Positions 14,716 to 21,300 of a stretch of 32,443 bases of DNA are shown piece after piece. The stretch lies in assembly GCA_016182415.1 (NCBI GenBank), contig JACPGR010000028.1:1-32443 (forward strand). The letters run 5' to 3'. The position numbers and the translations under genes are program-made. The notes beneath the pieces are model-generated. The model worked only from the letters and a program-made list of their open reading frames with translations, searched no databases and was not told where the DNA came from. The stretch's first letter is position 1, and each line of letters starts with the position of its first letter. The DNA is from Candidatus Magasanikiibacteriota bacterium (lineage in GTDB: Bacteria; Patescibacteriota; Patescibacteriia; Magasanikbacterales; UBA922).

Positions 14716-14771
14716 GCCTGTCATTCCGAACGAAGTGAGGAATCCCTGTCTGCCGACAGGCAGGTTTCCTA
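14716..14771. repeat. Intergenic repeat upstream of ychF
   Basis: GTCATTCCGAACGAAGTGAG, then a palindromic CCTGTCTGCCGACAGGCAGG. It has the look of the dispersed repeat that yields HFVRND peptides when translated. It supplies the false N-terminal extension of ychF and probably forms part of its 5' leader or ends the region. Confidence 0.5.
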
Positions 14772-14861
14772 CCTCGAACTTTTTTAAATAAAAATCTTTT
14801 TGAATTATTCAAAGTCTATTACAAAACACCCCAAAAGTCAATCACCATACTCAAATACTAG

Positions 14862-14973
14862 ACAGATATTAAGCGAATATTAAACGTATATTATATATAC
14901 ACATCAGAAAAATTCGACAAAATATTTGTTTAATATTCGTCTAATATATGTCAAATATTCGTTTCATATCTGT
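14862..14973. repeat. AT-rich inverted repeat with AATATTCG units
   Basis: ACAGATAT (14862-14869) and ATATCTGT (14966-14973) bound an imperfect inverted repeat. AATATTCG occurs at 14932-14939 and 14954-14961 and inverted (CGAATATT) at 14874-14881. It lies in the gap between ychF and the Tic20-like gene. It could be a promoter/operator region or a decayed element; no function is assigned. Confidence 0.4.
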
Positions 14974-14979
14974 AATAAT

Positions 14980-15005
14980 TAAAAGCCCGACCAAACAGCC
15001 GAGCT
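14980..15005 (-). terminator. Terminator of the Tic20-like gene
   Basis: On the minus strand AGCTCGGC-TGTTT-GGTCGGGCT is followed by TTTT. The stem has two G-T pairs. It lies about 40 bp past the stop codon of the gene at 15043. Confidence 0.65.
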
Positions 15006-15042
15006 CCTAAACATTCTAAATTCTTCATGCTATATTCCAAAA

Positions 15043-15408
15043 TCATTTCGCCCACTTCTCCGCCAATTCACCAATAATTGGAAGTTTAAATCGTTCACCT
15101 TTGTGTGCTTTGACCATAAGCACTACCCACAAGACAAACACAGCCAATTGTATCAGTGACAATACACCACCATACATCATATACCCAAACGATGACCATA
15201 ATACAATCTGCAACACATGCAATCCACCAAATAATATAATAGACTGCATCGCATGAAACCGCACAAATTCATCTTTTTTCACGAGAAATAAAATAAGTCC
15301 AGTAACCCACCCAAACAAATACGCAACCCATGCGATTTTTTTGTCATCTGATGCCGGAGCCGATGATGTCTGTGGTGCCATAGGCGATTGTGGTGTTTGT
15401 TCTTCCAT
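15043..15408 (-). CDS. Tic20-like/DUF4870 membrane protein
   Basis: A 121-aa protein with a Pro/Gln/Ser-rich N-terminus (MEEQTPQSPMAPQTSSAPASDDKK) and then the family core AWVAYLFGWVTGLILFLVKKDEFVRFHAMQSIILFGGLHVLQ, with two further hydrophobic segments and the tail GERFKLPIIGELAEKW. FVRFHAMQS and the final IG-LAEK match the Tic20-like (PF09685) family of small bacterial membrane proteins. Three or four transmembrane helices are expected. The physiological role in bacteria is unknown. It is transcribed alone, with a terminator downstream and a 83-bp gap to the next gene. Confidence 0.85.
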   Translation of the reverse strand: MEEQTPQSPMAPQTSSAPASDDKKIAWVAYLFGWVTGLILFLVKKDEFVRFHAMQSIILFGGLHVLQIVLWSSFGYMMYGGVLSLIQLAVFVLWVVLMVKAHKGERFKLPIIGELAEKWAK

Positions 15409-15491
15409 ATGATTTTTTATGTTTAAAATAATACGTGCAGTATATCATGTCATACTATATTTTCCAATCATATCCGCATCCATCCGCGTCG

Positions 15492-15995
15492 CTATCTGCG
15501 ACTTCTGCGAATCCTCCAGTATCCAAAATAAAACAAATATACACTAACAAGCAAAATAAGATTCGGAAAGAAGATATACGGATGCACCCAACTAACTCCA
15601 TCTATTCGAAAATTAGAAACTGGCCATAAAAATGGCGTTGGAAAAAATGCACTCGAATGAGTCGGGATGTCCATGATGATATGCAGACCCCATGCAAGAA
15701 GTGGTACAAATGGCTTTCGTCGAATCATAAAAACCAATAAAAACACTACTACAAATACCACCAAACTGTGTGTTATATTATATAAATGCGTTACATATTC
15801 AGGCACAATTTCCAAATTGTCCGGTCCGGCATGCCAAGCGATGTCGGGTGTAATTCGAAAAATAGTTGCAAGAAAAAAAATCCCGAATGAAAAAAAATCC
15901 GGTAAAATTCCTATCAAAAAAGCAGTCCAATATGTTCTTCGATTTTTTTTACCTGCGACAATCCCACCCCATAGACCATGAGATACAATATCCAT
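15492..15995 (-). CDS. YdjM/DUF457-like membrane-bound metal-dependent hydrolase homologue
   Basis: A 167-aa polytopic membrane protein. MDIVSHGLWGGIVAG, AFLIGILPDFFSFGIFF, NITHSLVVFVVVF and LLAWGLHIIMDIPTHSS place His and Asp residues (H6, the LPD Asp, TH, LH-IMD) in the same order as the YdjM (PF04307) family of putative inner-membrane metal-dependent hydrolases. Four hydrophobic segments are visible. The start lies 1 bp past the mntP stop, so translation is probably coupled to mntP. The substrate is unknown. Confidence 0.7.
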   Translation of the reverse strand: MDIVSHGLWGGIVAGKKNRRTYWTAFLIGILPDFFSFGIFFLATIFRITPDIAWHAGPDNLEIVPEYVTHLYNITHSLVVFVVVFLLVFMIRRKPFVPLLAWGLHIIMDIPTHSSAFFPTPFLWPVSNFRIDGVSWVHPYIFFPNLILLVSVYLFYFGYWRIRRSRR

Positions 15996-15996
15996 A

Positions 15997-16554
15997 TTAA
16001 GAAAATAAATGTGTGACCAAAATTTTGAATCCTATGGTAATAAGAATAACCCCACCGATTATTTCACTTTTCTTCACACACAGACTTCCGAGTTTTTTAC
16101 CGATGTATATTGATACAAAAGATAACATAAACGTAACAAAACCAATAACCAAACTATTATAAAATACATTCGTTTCAATAAATGCAAAGCTAATCCCAAT
16201 TACCAACGCATCAATACTTGTGACGACCGCAAGTAAAAACAACACAAAAAAATTAGCAATATCAATTTTCTTTTCTTCCACAGTTTTGAAAGACTCGAAA
16301 ATCATCCGCACCCCAATACCACAGAGCAAAATAAACGCAATCCAATTACCAAACTTCATCAAAAAATCTACCACTCCATTTCCCAAATACCAACCCACGA
16401 GTGGCATGATGAATTGGAAAAATCCAAAAAATAATGCAATGTACATGACTCGTATATGCGACATTTGATGATGGCGCGCGCCATTTACTGCGCCGACTGC
16501 CATGGCATCAAATGATAATGCAATTGCAATAAGTAAAATTTGGATGAAAGACAT
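15997..16554 (-). CDS. mntP: Manganese efflux pump MntP
   Basis: MntP (185 aa) exports Mn(II) across the cytoplasmic membrane. The protein has six hydrophobic segments arranged as two repeats, each with the characteristic acidic motif in a helix: IALSFDAMAVGAVNG (first repeat) and VTSIDALVIGISFAF (second repeat). Length matches the 180-190 aa family norm. The gene overlaps closely with the downstream YdjM-like gene (1-bp gap), forming a two-gene unit. No Mn-sensing yybP-ykoY riboswitch is evident in the short upstream gap. Confidence 0.93.
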   Translation of the reverse strand: MSFIQILLIAIALSFDAMAVGAVNGARHHQMSHIRVMYIALFFGFFQFIMPLVGWYLGNGVVDFLMKFGNWIAFILLCGIGVRMIFESFKTVEEKKIDIANFFVLFLLAVVTSIDALVIGISFAFIETNVFYNSLVIGFVTFMLSFVSIYIGKKLGSLCVKKSEIIGGVILITIGFKILVTHLFS

Positions 16555-16647
16555 ACTCTACAAAATATTAACTCAATGTATCTCTACCATATCTCCATGT
16601 ATTTCAATACATCTTAATTTTAATTTAAGACCTATCTATCATACATT

Positions 16648-17616
16648 TCATTTCACCAATCGCTTAAATTCTTCCACCATAGGTACTGATTCTGGATCGA
16701 TACCATATTCAAGAGCCAAATGTACCGATGCCCAATCAGCAATTAGTAACGCACGTATAGTTTTTTCCATGATATTTTTTCCTTTCAATTCTATCTCATG
16801 CACCGGAAATCCTCGCGCTTCATAAAGTGTTTTGAGTATACGCATTCTCGTCTTATTTTTTGGATGATCATCTTTGTCAACCAAAAATACAAACGCAAAC
16901 TTCTCTGAGAGATGGCGTGTGGAATCCACATGATCAAATCCATTCATTTCATTATGATTTAATTCTGGAACATAATTACAAAACGCAGGAATTTTTGTAT
17001 TTTCATTGAATTTTATTTTCCAATTATATGCGACTGAAGCGTGACTTCGTGATGTATAGATGACAGGAATATGTCCCACCAATGACGTGGCCAACTTTTT
17101 TCCTATTTCTTCAAACGCAGATGGTTTTATGGTGCGTGATAATTGTGTGATTTCTTTTAGCAACGTGATTTGATTGGTAAGCCGTAACATCGCCATGAGA
17201 CTAAATCCCAATGCCAAACGAGGTTGAATACCGGTATTAGGTAATTGGATATATGGTATTTGGTGTTGAATCGCAAGGTCAATCAATTTTCCACCCACCG
17301 CAATTACGGCTATATCCAATTTTTTTTGTTGTGCCTCAAGAAAACCGGAAATAACTTCCTGCGTATTACCTGAATATGAACTCGCAATAATCAAACTGTC
17401 TTGCAATACTTTTTTGTCGAGTCTAGGTAATCCATAATCAGAAAAAATAATCAACGGAAGTGCAGGTGCCACTTCGCGCAACAAATCTGCCGCAAGATGT
17501 GAGCCACCCATACCAAGAACAATAAAATATTTTTTCTTTTGTAATATTTTTTTATTTTTTATCACAGGTAGATAGGCAAATTGCTTGGCACTATCAAGAA
17601 TTGCTGTTTGCATCAT
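16648..17616 (-). CDS. Bifunctional phosphoglucose/phosphomannose isomerase
   Basis: This cytoplasmic SIS-fold enzyme (322 aa) interconverts fructose 6-phosphate with glucose 6-phosphate and mannose 6-phosphate. The sugar-isomerase domain shows FIVLGMGGSHLAADLL (about 32-47), IIASSYSGNTQEVISG, the phosphate-binding loop, and AVIAVGGKLIDLA. The C-terminal PGI/PMI domain (PF10432) has FCNYVPELNHNEMNGF with the catalytic Glu and His, and ends ADWASVHLALEYGIDPESVPMVEEFKRLV. This archaeal/bacterial type replaces classical Pgi in many reduced genomes. Start MMQTAILDSAKQ has two adjacent ATGs. It links sugar breakdown to nucleotide-sugar synthesis. Confidence 0.92.
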   Translation of the reverse strand: MMQTAILDSAKQFAYLPVIKNKKILQKKKYFIVLGMGGSHLAADLLREVAPALPLIIFSDYGLPRLDKKVLQDSLIIASSYSGNTQEVISGFLEAQQKKLDIAVIAVGGKLIDLAIQHQIPYIQLPNTGIQPRLALGFSLMAMLRLTNQITLLKEITQLSRTIKPSAFEEIGKKLATSLVGHIPVIYTSRSHASVAYNWKIKFNENTKIPAFCNYVPELNHNEMNGFDHVDSTRHLSEKFAFVFLVDKDDHPKNKTRMRILKTLYEARGFPVHEIELKGKNIMEKTIRALLIADWASVHLALEYGIDPESVPMVEEFKRLVK

Positions 17617-17678
17617 AGTATTAAAAACAAAAAATTAAAATTGAAAAATTATTTCTTTAAGCTTTTTTTAGTTTTCCC

Positions 17679-18485
17679 TTATCTCAAAAAATTCTTATAA
17701 GACACAATACTTCTTCCGAGACGTTTCTCCAATTTTTTACGGGCTCCTCCTGCAATATCACCACCTGCTTGTGCATCACTTTGTAATTTACGCATTCCTT
17801 GTGAATCTTCAGTTCGGTGAATTTCTGTAGTCGCCCGCTCACCCAACATATTAAAAATGAGTTCAAAATCGTCCATATGGTCACGCAAATTTTGTCGTTT
17901 TAAACCTTTCAACTTTTTATATTGGCTTGGAGTTACTCCAAAAGTTGCTTTGGAAATTTCTGCAGTCAAAATTTCATAATCTCTTTTTTCTTGTGCACCC
18001 CGTTTTTGCCATTCATCTGTCAATTCTTCCCGAATTACAATCCCGCGCATTCGTTTTTCTATCCAATCATCATTATATCCTTTGAGCTTATAAAGCATTC
18101 TTGTCCGTTTGGTCGCCAATTCTGGATTTTCTATTTCCTGAACTCGTTCATAACCGACTTTTGCAAGCCAACGTTTGAAAGGTTCGGCTTTGGACGATGG
18201 AATAGATTGAATAATGCGAAAAATACCTTCAGTGTTTGCACAATCGGTTTCACGCATCTTTCCATCAGAAGCAAGTAACTTCAACCGGTGACAATTTGTC
18301 ACCACTTCACTCCCTTCCACTTTGAGACGTTGGGATAATTTATTCCAATACTTTCTGGCGGTATAATCGTCTGACTGATCTGTTAAAGCCTGAACCACGT
18401 CAACAACAGAAAACCACCATTCATTTTGAAAAATTATTTTTCTAATTTGTTTACCCCTAAACAAAGCTATTTTTGATTCCTCCAT
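17679..18485 (-). CDS. BRO-N/DinD-like protein (phage antirepressor type)
   Basis: A 268-aa DNA-binding-type protein. The N-terminal BRO domain is recognisable: ESKIALFRGKQIRKIIFQNEWWFSVVDVVQALTDQSD...YWNKLSQRLKVEG...TNCHRLKLLASDGKMRETDCANTEGIFRIIQSIPSSKAEPFKRWLAKVGYERVQE. The C-terminal half (KRTRMLYKLKGYNDDWIEKRMRGIVIREELTDEW...ATFGVTPSQYKKLKGLKRQNLRDHM) is like DinD and related antirepressors. Such proteins occur in phages and as stand-alone chromosomal genes. A TATAAC -10 box (18494-18499) ends about 8 nt before the ATG, implying a leaderless mRNA. There are no other prophage genes nearby. The exact role in this host is unknown. Confidence 0.85.
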   Translation of the reverse strand: MEESKIALFRGKQIRKIIFQNEWWFSVVDVVQALTDQSDDYTARKYWNKLSQRLKVEGSEVVTNCHRLKLLASDGKMRETDCANTEGIFRIIQSIPSSKAEPFKRWLAKVGYERVQEIENPELATKRTRMLYKLKGYNDDWIEKRMRGIVIREELTDEWQKRGAQEKRDYEILTAEISKATFGVTPSQYKKLKGLKRQNLRDHMDDFELIFNMLGERATTEIHRTEDSQGMRKLQSDAQAGGDIAGGARKKLEKRLGRSIVSYKNFLR

Positions 18486-18493
18486 ATATACAT

Positions 18494-18499
18494 GTTATA
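18494..18499 (-). promoter_or_regulatory. Candidate -10 box of the BRO-type gene
   Basis: TATAAC on the minus strand ends about 8 nt upstream of the ATG at 18485. It overlaps the outer arm of the inverted repeat 18497-18754, so that repeat may affect expression of the gene. Confidence 0.35.
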
Positions 18500-18754
18500 C
18501 TATCTTGCTTTAATAATTCCTAAATAATCTCAAATTTTGAAATCTTTTTTAATCTACTGACATCCGCTCGTGAACGCAACTCTCCCCTCGCCCCTCTCTT
18601 ACGAAAGAGAGGGGAAAACACACGTTCACGTGCACACGTTCACGTGTCTCCTTTCTCTTTCGTAAGAGAAAGGCGGGGATAGAGTTGCGTTCACGAGTAA
18701 AGCGGGGGGTGAATAATTACAGGTTATTTAGGAATTATTAAAGCAAGTTAGTAT
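18497..18754. repeat. 31-bp outer inverted arms around compound repeat R2
   Basis: The arms 18497-18527 and 18724-18754 share the inverted core TTGCTTTAATAATTCC/GGAATTATTAAAGCAA plus CTAAATAA. Repeat R2 lies off-centre between them. The gap between gene 17679-18485 and the DUF1622 gene (about 630 bp) is thus almost filled by nested repeats and MITE-2. Confidence 0.65.
18567..18697. repeat. Compound inverted repeat, copy R2 (about 131 bp)
   Basis: The outer arms are CTCGTGAACGCAACTCT and AGAGTTGCGTTCACGAG, a perfect 17-bp pair. Two inner hairpins (CCCTCTCTTACGAAAGAGAGGG; CCTTTCTCTTTCGTAAGAGAAAGG shortened) and a central CACGTTCACGTG repeat fill the interior. The right side continues as AAAGCGGGGGGTGAATAATTAC, which matches the terminus of MITE-1-type ends. 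This is the best-preserved core of the family. Confidence 0.85.
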
Positions 18755-18763
18755 GTGTTATAC

Positions 18764-18898
18764 CTGAACTTTGGCAAATTTTTAGCATGAAAAGTATAAT
18801 TTAGCTAAAATAAGCGAAATCATATTTTTATTTTTCAATTTTAGTGAGTTAAAAATCATATAAATTAAGCTAAATCATAAAAATTTGCCAAAGTTCAG
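18764..18898. mobile_element. MITE-2, 135-bp non-autonomous element
   Basis: The terminal inverted repeats are CTGAACTTTGGCAAATTTTT at the left and its exact inverse (AAAAATTTGCCAAAGTTCAG) at the right. Exact 6-bp duplications TTATAC lie at 18758-18763 and 18899-18904. The interior is AT-rich with imperfect inverted segments (TTTAGCTAAAATAAGCGAAAT; TTAAGCTAAATCAT) that resemble the inside of MITE-1. It has no coding capacity. Confidence 0.85.
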
Positions 18899-18986
18899 TT
18901 ATACTTTAATTACCAAAACCTGTATCTTGAACTGTCACCGGACGGTGGCGTGGCTGAGACACTCAGTCTAGAGACGTGGTTGGAGA

Positions 18987-19009
18987 TGACCCCTATGGGG
19001 TTGTTTTTT
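18987..19009 (+). terminator. Orphan terminator-like hairpin
   Basis: ACCCC-TAT-GGGGT followed by TGTTTTTTA on the plus strand. No plus-strand gene precedes it within 600 bp. It may end transcripts from the repeat region or be a remnant. Confidence 0.4.
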
Positions 19010-19120
19010 ATTTCAGAAGCTTTTTTATTTTTGGACAATTTTATCTCAATTTTATCTCTACCTATCTCAACGTATCGCAACCTTATTTTCAATCCAATTA
19101 ATCAATGTAATCTAAAATAA

Positions 19121-19444
19121 TCAGTGTATTATTTCAGCCACCTCTTTCCTCAGTGCATACCCAAGCATAATCCTAATAAGTACAATAGCCCCGAGCTGAA
19201 TTATTTCATCAAAACTCTTAGCTACAGTAACTAAAAGTACATCTGCCGCGATAATGAGTTCAAGCCCAAAAATAAGCTTTCGAGCCAAACCACGCCGTAC
19301 TGATTCAGTCGTATATTTTTTCATCGGTAACTTGCCAAGCGCAATCAACACTGAAATCACAATAAATCCGATCGCAATATATTCGATCAGCAGTCCAAAA
19401 TTCAATACAAACCCTGCCATTGTCTCTACTAGATTTTTGAACAT
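19121..19444 (-). CDS. DUF1622 family membrane protein
   Basis: A 107-aa protein with three hydrophobic segments (FGLLIEYIAIGFIVISVLIALG; FGLELIIAADVLLVTV; IIQLGAIVLIRIMLGYAL). The central ARKLIFGLELIIAADVLLVTVAKSFDEIIQLGAIVLIRIMLGY region matches the DUF1622 pattern, ending near a short polar tail. The family has no established function. The gene stands alone between repeat-filled gaps. Confidence 0.85.
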   Translation of the reverse strand: MFKNLVETMAGFVLNFGLLIEYIAIGFIVISVLIALGKLPMKKYTTESVRRGLARKLIFGLELIIAADVLLVTVAKSFDEIIQLGAIVLIRIMLGYALRKEVAEIIH

Positions 19445-19696
19445 ATAAATATATCTATAGTATGTAATAATAAACCCAAGTATAACACATTTAAAGCGAA
19501 GTGAAAAGTATTATAGTTTTTGAGTATATTATATTGTACGACATCATAATATATATTATTGTAGCAAAATAATATATAATTTATTATATAATTTGTAAAT
19601 TCCCTTTACTTCCACTTGCTTCATAGACACCACATTTTCTGAGACATACCCCATTTATCCATCAACACGTTAACCAACTTATAAATACTACACAAA
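19445..19696. other. AT-rich gap without genes
   Basis: This stretch holds runs of TA-rich sequence (about 19505-19600, including ATAATATATAATTTATTATATAAT in pieces) and no supported gene. It lies next to the parS-like cluster. Easily melted DNA of this kind can be part of a replication origin, but no DnaA-box cluster is seen here. Confidence 0.5.
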
Positions 19697-19712
19697 TGTT
19701 TCACGTAGAACA
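19697..19712 (+). promoter_or_regulatory. parS-like site 1
   Basis: TGTTTCACGTAGAACA matches the ParB-binding palindrome TGTTTCACGTGAAACA at 14 of 16 positions. The left half is perfect. It is the first of three such sites within 655 bp. Confidence 0.6.
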
Positions 19713-19805
19713 ACTGACTTTTTTTAAACATGATAATAAACGAATTTCAAAAACAGCCACAGGTTAATCTGTTCAAATCCGTTTAATCAGTGTTCTATCT
19801 AAATC

Positions 19806-19882
19806 GTAACTACTCACCCCGCTTTACTCGTGAACGCAACTCACCCCTCGCCCCTCTCTTGATAGAGAGGGGAAACACGTGA
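19806..19882. repeat. Compound repeat, half copy R3
   Basis: It starts with GTAACTACTCACCCC, the MITE-1-like terminus, followed by GCTTTACTCGTGAACGCAACTC and the first hairpin CCCTCTCTTGATAGAGAGGG, then breaks off. The right half is absent, so this copy is truncated. Confidence 0.75.
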
Positions 19883-19963
19883 GTCTTCAAAGTACTTATT
19901 TTTTCAACCCAACATTTTAATATCCAAATCAGTGTAATCAAAAATAATCAGCGAAATCAATGT

Positions 19964-19979
19964 TGTTTCACGTAAAACA
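19964..19979 (+). promoter_or_regulatory. parS-like site 2
   Basis: TGTTTCACGTAAAACA matches the parS consensus TGTTTCACGTGAAACA at 15 of 16 positions, the best of the three. It abuts the terminator hairpin at 19978-20010. Confidence 0.7.
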
Positions 19980-20010
19980 AAAACGCCTACAAACATGTAG
20001 GACGTTTTTG
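19978..20010 (-). terminator. Terminator after the tRNA-Arg region
   Basis: AAAACGCCTACA and TGTAGGACGTTTT form an imperfect stem with A/T runs on both sides. On the minus strand it would end a transcript running from the TrmB gene through the two tRNA-Arg-like genes. Confidence 0.5.
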
Positions 20011-20070
20011 TATAAATTTGTATAGATTATTGTATACAAACGACGTTTATTGAAAACGTTTACAGATTAT

Positions 20071-20100
20071 TATGTAGGGGGCATGCCTGCCCCCTACATA
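20071..20100. repeat. REP-like palindrome P5
   Basis: TATGTAGGGGGC and GCCCCCTACATA are mirrored around ATGCCT. It is the same type as the palindromes inside transposase copy 2, but with three bases lost from the left centre. Confidence 0.75.
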
Positions 20101-20149
20101 TATCATAATCATTCAGATACCTAGAATCAAACACCAAAAAAAATCTACA

Positions 20150-20246
20150 GTAGCCCCAGCACGAATCGAACGCACATCTCTCCCTTAGGACGGGACTGTT
20201 CTATCCATTGTCAGCCAAAGGCTGATCAGCCTTTGGCTAAAACTAC
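20150..20246 (-). pseudogene. tRNA-Arg(CCU)-like gene broken by a 26-bp palindrome
   Basis: On the minus strand the sequence contains AATGGATAGAACAG, anticodon arm GTCCC-GTCCTAA-GGGAG (anticodon CCT) and T arm GTGCG-TTCGATT-CGTGC, nearly identical to the intact copy next to it. The 3' strand GGGGCTAC can pair (with G-T pairs) with GTAGTTTT, which lies upstream of a perfect 26-bp palindrome (20213-20238). The palindrome thus sits between the acceptor and D arms. The D stem no longer pairs, and no CCA is encoded. I therefore call it a pseudogene, though processing of such an insert has not been tested. Confidence 0.55.
20213..20238. repeat. 26-bp perfect palindrome in a tRNA-Arg copy
   Basis: The half-site AGCCAAAGGCTGA is exactly mirrored. 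It is absent at the same place in the neighbouring tRNA-Arg copy, so it is best read as an insertion. Confidence 0.85.
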
Positions 20247-20254
20247 TCCAATTG

Positions 20255-20326
20255 TGCCCTCAGTACGAATCGAACGTACATTTTATCCTTAGGACGGATC
20301 TATTCTATCCATTGAATTATGAAGGC
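20255..20326 (-). tRNA. tRNA-Arg (anticodon CCU)
   Basis: On the minus strand the acceptor GCCTTCA pairs with TGAGGGC over seven bases (one G-T). The D arm is ATTC-AATGGATA-GAAT, the anticodon arm ATCC-GTCCTAA-GGAT gives anticodon CCT (fifth stem pair is a mismatch), and the T arm is GTACG-TTCGATT-CGTAC. The discriminator is A and no CCA is encoded. At 72 nt it is complete. It lies between the TrmB gene and a near-duplicate broken copy. Confidence 0.85.
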
Positions 20327-20335
20327 GTTATTCAA

Positions 20336-20351
20336 TGTTCTATGTGAAACA
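20336..20351 (-). promoter_or_regulatory. parS-like site 3
   Basis: Read on the minus strand, TGTTTCACATAGAACA matches the parS consensus at 13 of 16 positions. It lies just past the stop of the TrmB gene. On its own it would be weak; it is listed because of the two better sites nearby. Confidence 0.45.
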
Positions 20352-20354
20352 ATC

Positions 20355-21104
20355 TTACGCTATATCCAAAGTTTTATCAAGACCCACAGTATCCCACAGC
20401 ATATCAAACATCGCTTTAAATATATCATACATTGCGGGAATCTGAATCACGATCGCAAGTGAGCTCAGTTCAGGACTAACCACCAAAATTTGATCTTCAA
20501 ATATATCAATGGTGCTTCGAAATTGATATTGCGAAGGTACATACCGAAAATCCCGAAGCAATTTTTCTTCTACCGGATTAATCTCACGCGAATCCTCTGT
20601 GAGAAGCAATTTTGTCTTGATATTATTTCTACCTCGATCATATCGAAACTGCCGAAACCATTCCATATCGAGATCTTCCCAACCTTGGGCGCTCCCGATA
20701 ATACAATATTGTTTGTCTCGATATTCATCGAGCACCCCTGTATAAAACTGCTTAAGTTCATCAAGCGTCTCAATAAATCGTAAACCGGACATTTGAACAT
20801 CTTTTTTTTCAAGAGATTCAAGCAACGGGATCATGGCATAAAACGAATCAAGTTTTTTGCCAAACAATGAAGCGACCCGTTGTGGTTTTTGGGCATAATA
20901 ATAGCGTCGATTTTTTCGAAAATAGACTGTGACAAAACCACTATCCGCGAGCTTTTTTAAGATTGGGTATACAGTCGTACGCTTGATCCCCATAGATTTG
21001 GCAAGCTTACTCGCCTGAGTTCCTCCCAATTTCAACAGTTCAAGATATATTAGAGCTTCTTGATCTGATAATCCAAGATTTTTTAATGTTGATACGTTAT
21101 TCAT
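20355..21104 (-). CDS. TrmB family transcriptional regulator 1
   Basis: A 249-aa regulator of the TrmB type. The N-terminal winged helix is clear: LKNLGLSDQEALIYLELLKLGGTQASKLAKSMGIKRTTVYPILKKLADSGFVTVYFRKNRRYYYAQ (residues 7-72). A coiled linker follows, then a C-terminal effector-like domain (YCIIGSAQGWEDLDMEWFRQFRYDRGRNNIKTKLLLTED, then IDIFEDQILVVSP) as in TrmB-like proteins of archaea and Patescibacteria. It is transcribed away from the methyltransferase-desulfurase fusion gene, about 370 bp apart, making that gene a natural candidate target. The effector is unknown. Confidence 0.85.
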   Translation of the reverse strand: MNNVSTLKNLGLSDQEALIYLELLKLGGTQASKLAKSMGIKRTTVYPILKKLADSGFVTVYFRKNRRYYYAQKPQRVASLFGKKLDSFYAMIPLLESLEKKDVQMSGLRFIETLDELKQFYTGVLDEYRDKQYCIIGSAQGWEDLDMEWFRQFRYDRGRNNIKTKLLLTEDSREINPVEEKLLRDFRYVPSQYQFRSTIDIFEDQILVVSPELSSLAIVIQIPAMYDIFKAMFDMLWDTVGLDKTLDIA

Positions 21105-21246
21105 ATATTATTAATAGTTTATAGGGCGTAGCCCACAGGCGAAGACCTATCCACATTTTTTGTGTCAAAATTTTACGACAATTTATAAATATATGTATAT
21201 TATATGTTATGTTAGGTAAATTGTAAATGGTTGGTGTTGATAATTG

Positions 21247-21275
21247 TTGACTATTAAATACATTTGACCTAGACT
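21247..21275 (+). promoter_or_regulatory. Candidate promoter of the fusion gene
   Basis: TTGACT (21247-21252), a 17-bp spacer and TAGACT (21270-21275). The compound repeat R4 lies between this promoter and the gene at 21474, so the repeat would form most of the 5' leader. Confidence 0.45.
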
Positions 21276-21300
21276 GTATGGTTATTCATTAATATATCTT

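Noticed and set aside
14711-14812. N-terminal extension of ychF (frame open to 14812)
   Set aside because: The extra residues come from an intergenic repeat (HFVRND-type peptide), while the family starts at MLSLGIVGLPNVGKS.
17679-18485. Prophage
   Set aside because: A single BRO/DinD-type gene with no phage structural or integrase genes around it; such stand-alone genes are common in bacterial chromosomes.
18910-19092. 60-residue minus-strand frame
   Set aside because: It runs through an orphan hairpin and repeat-rich DNA, has no ribosome-binding site or recognisable feature, and looks like chance.
19445-20350. Replication origin
   Set aside because: parS-like sites and AT-rich DNA are present, but no DnaA-box cluster, dnaA, or parAB genes are. 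Kept only as a centromere-like hypothesis.
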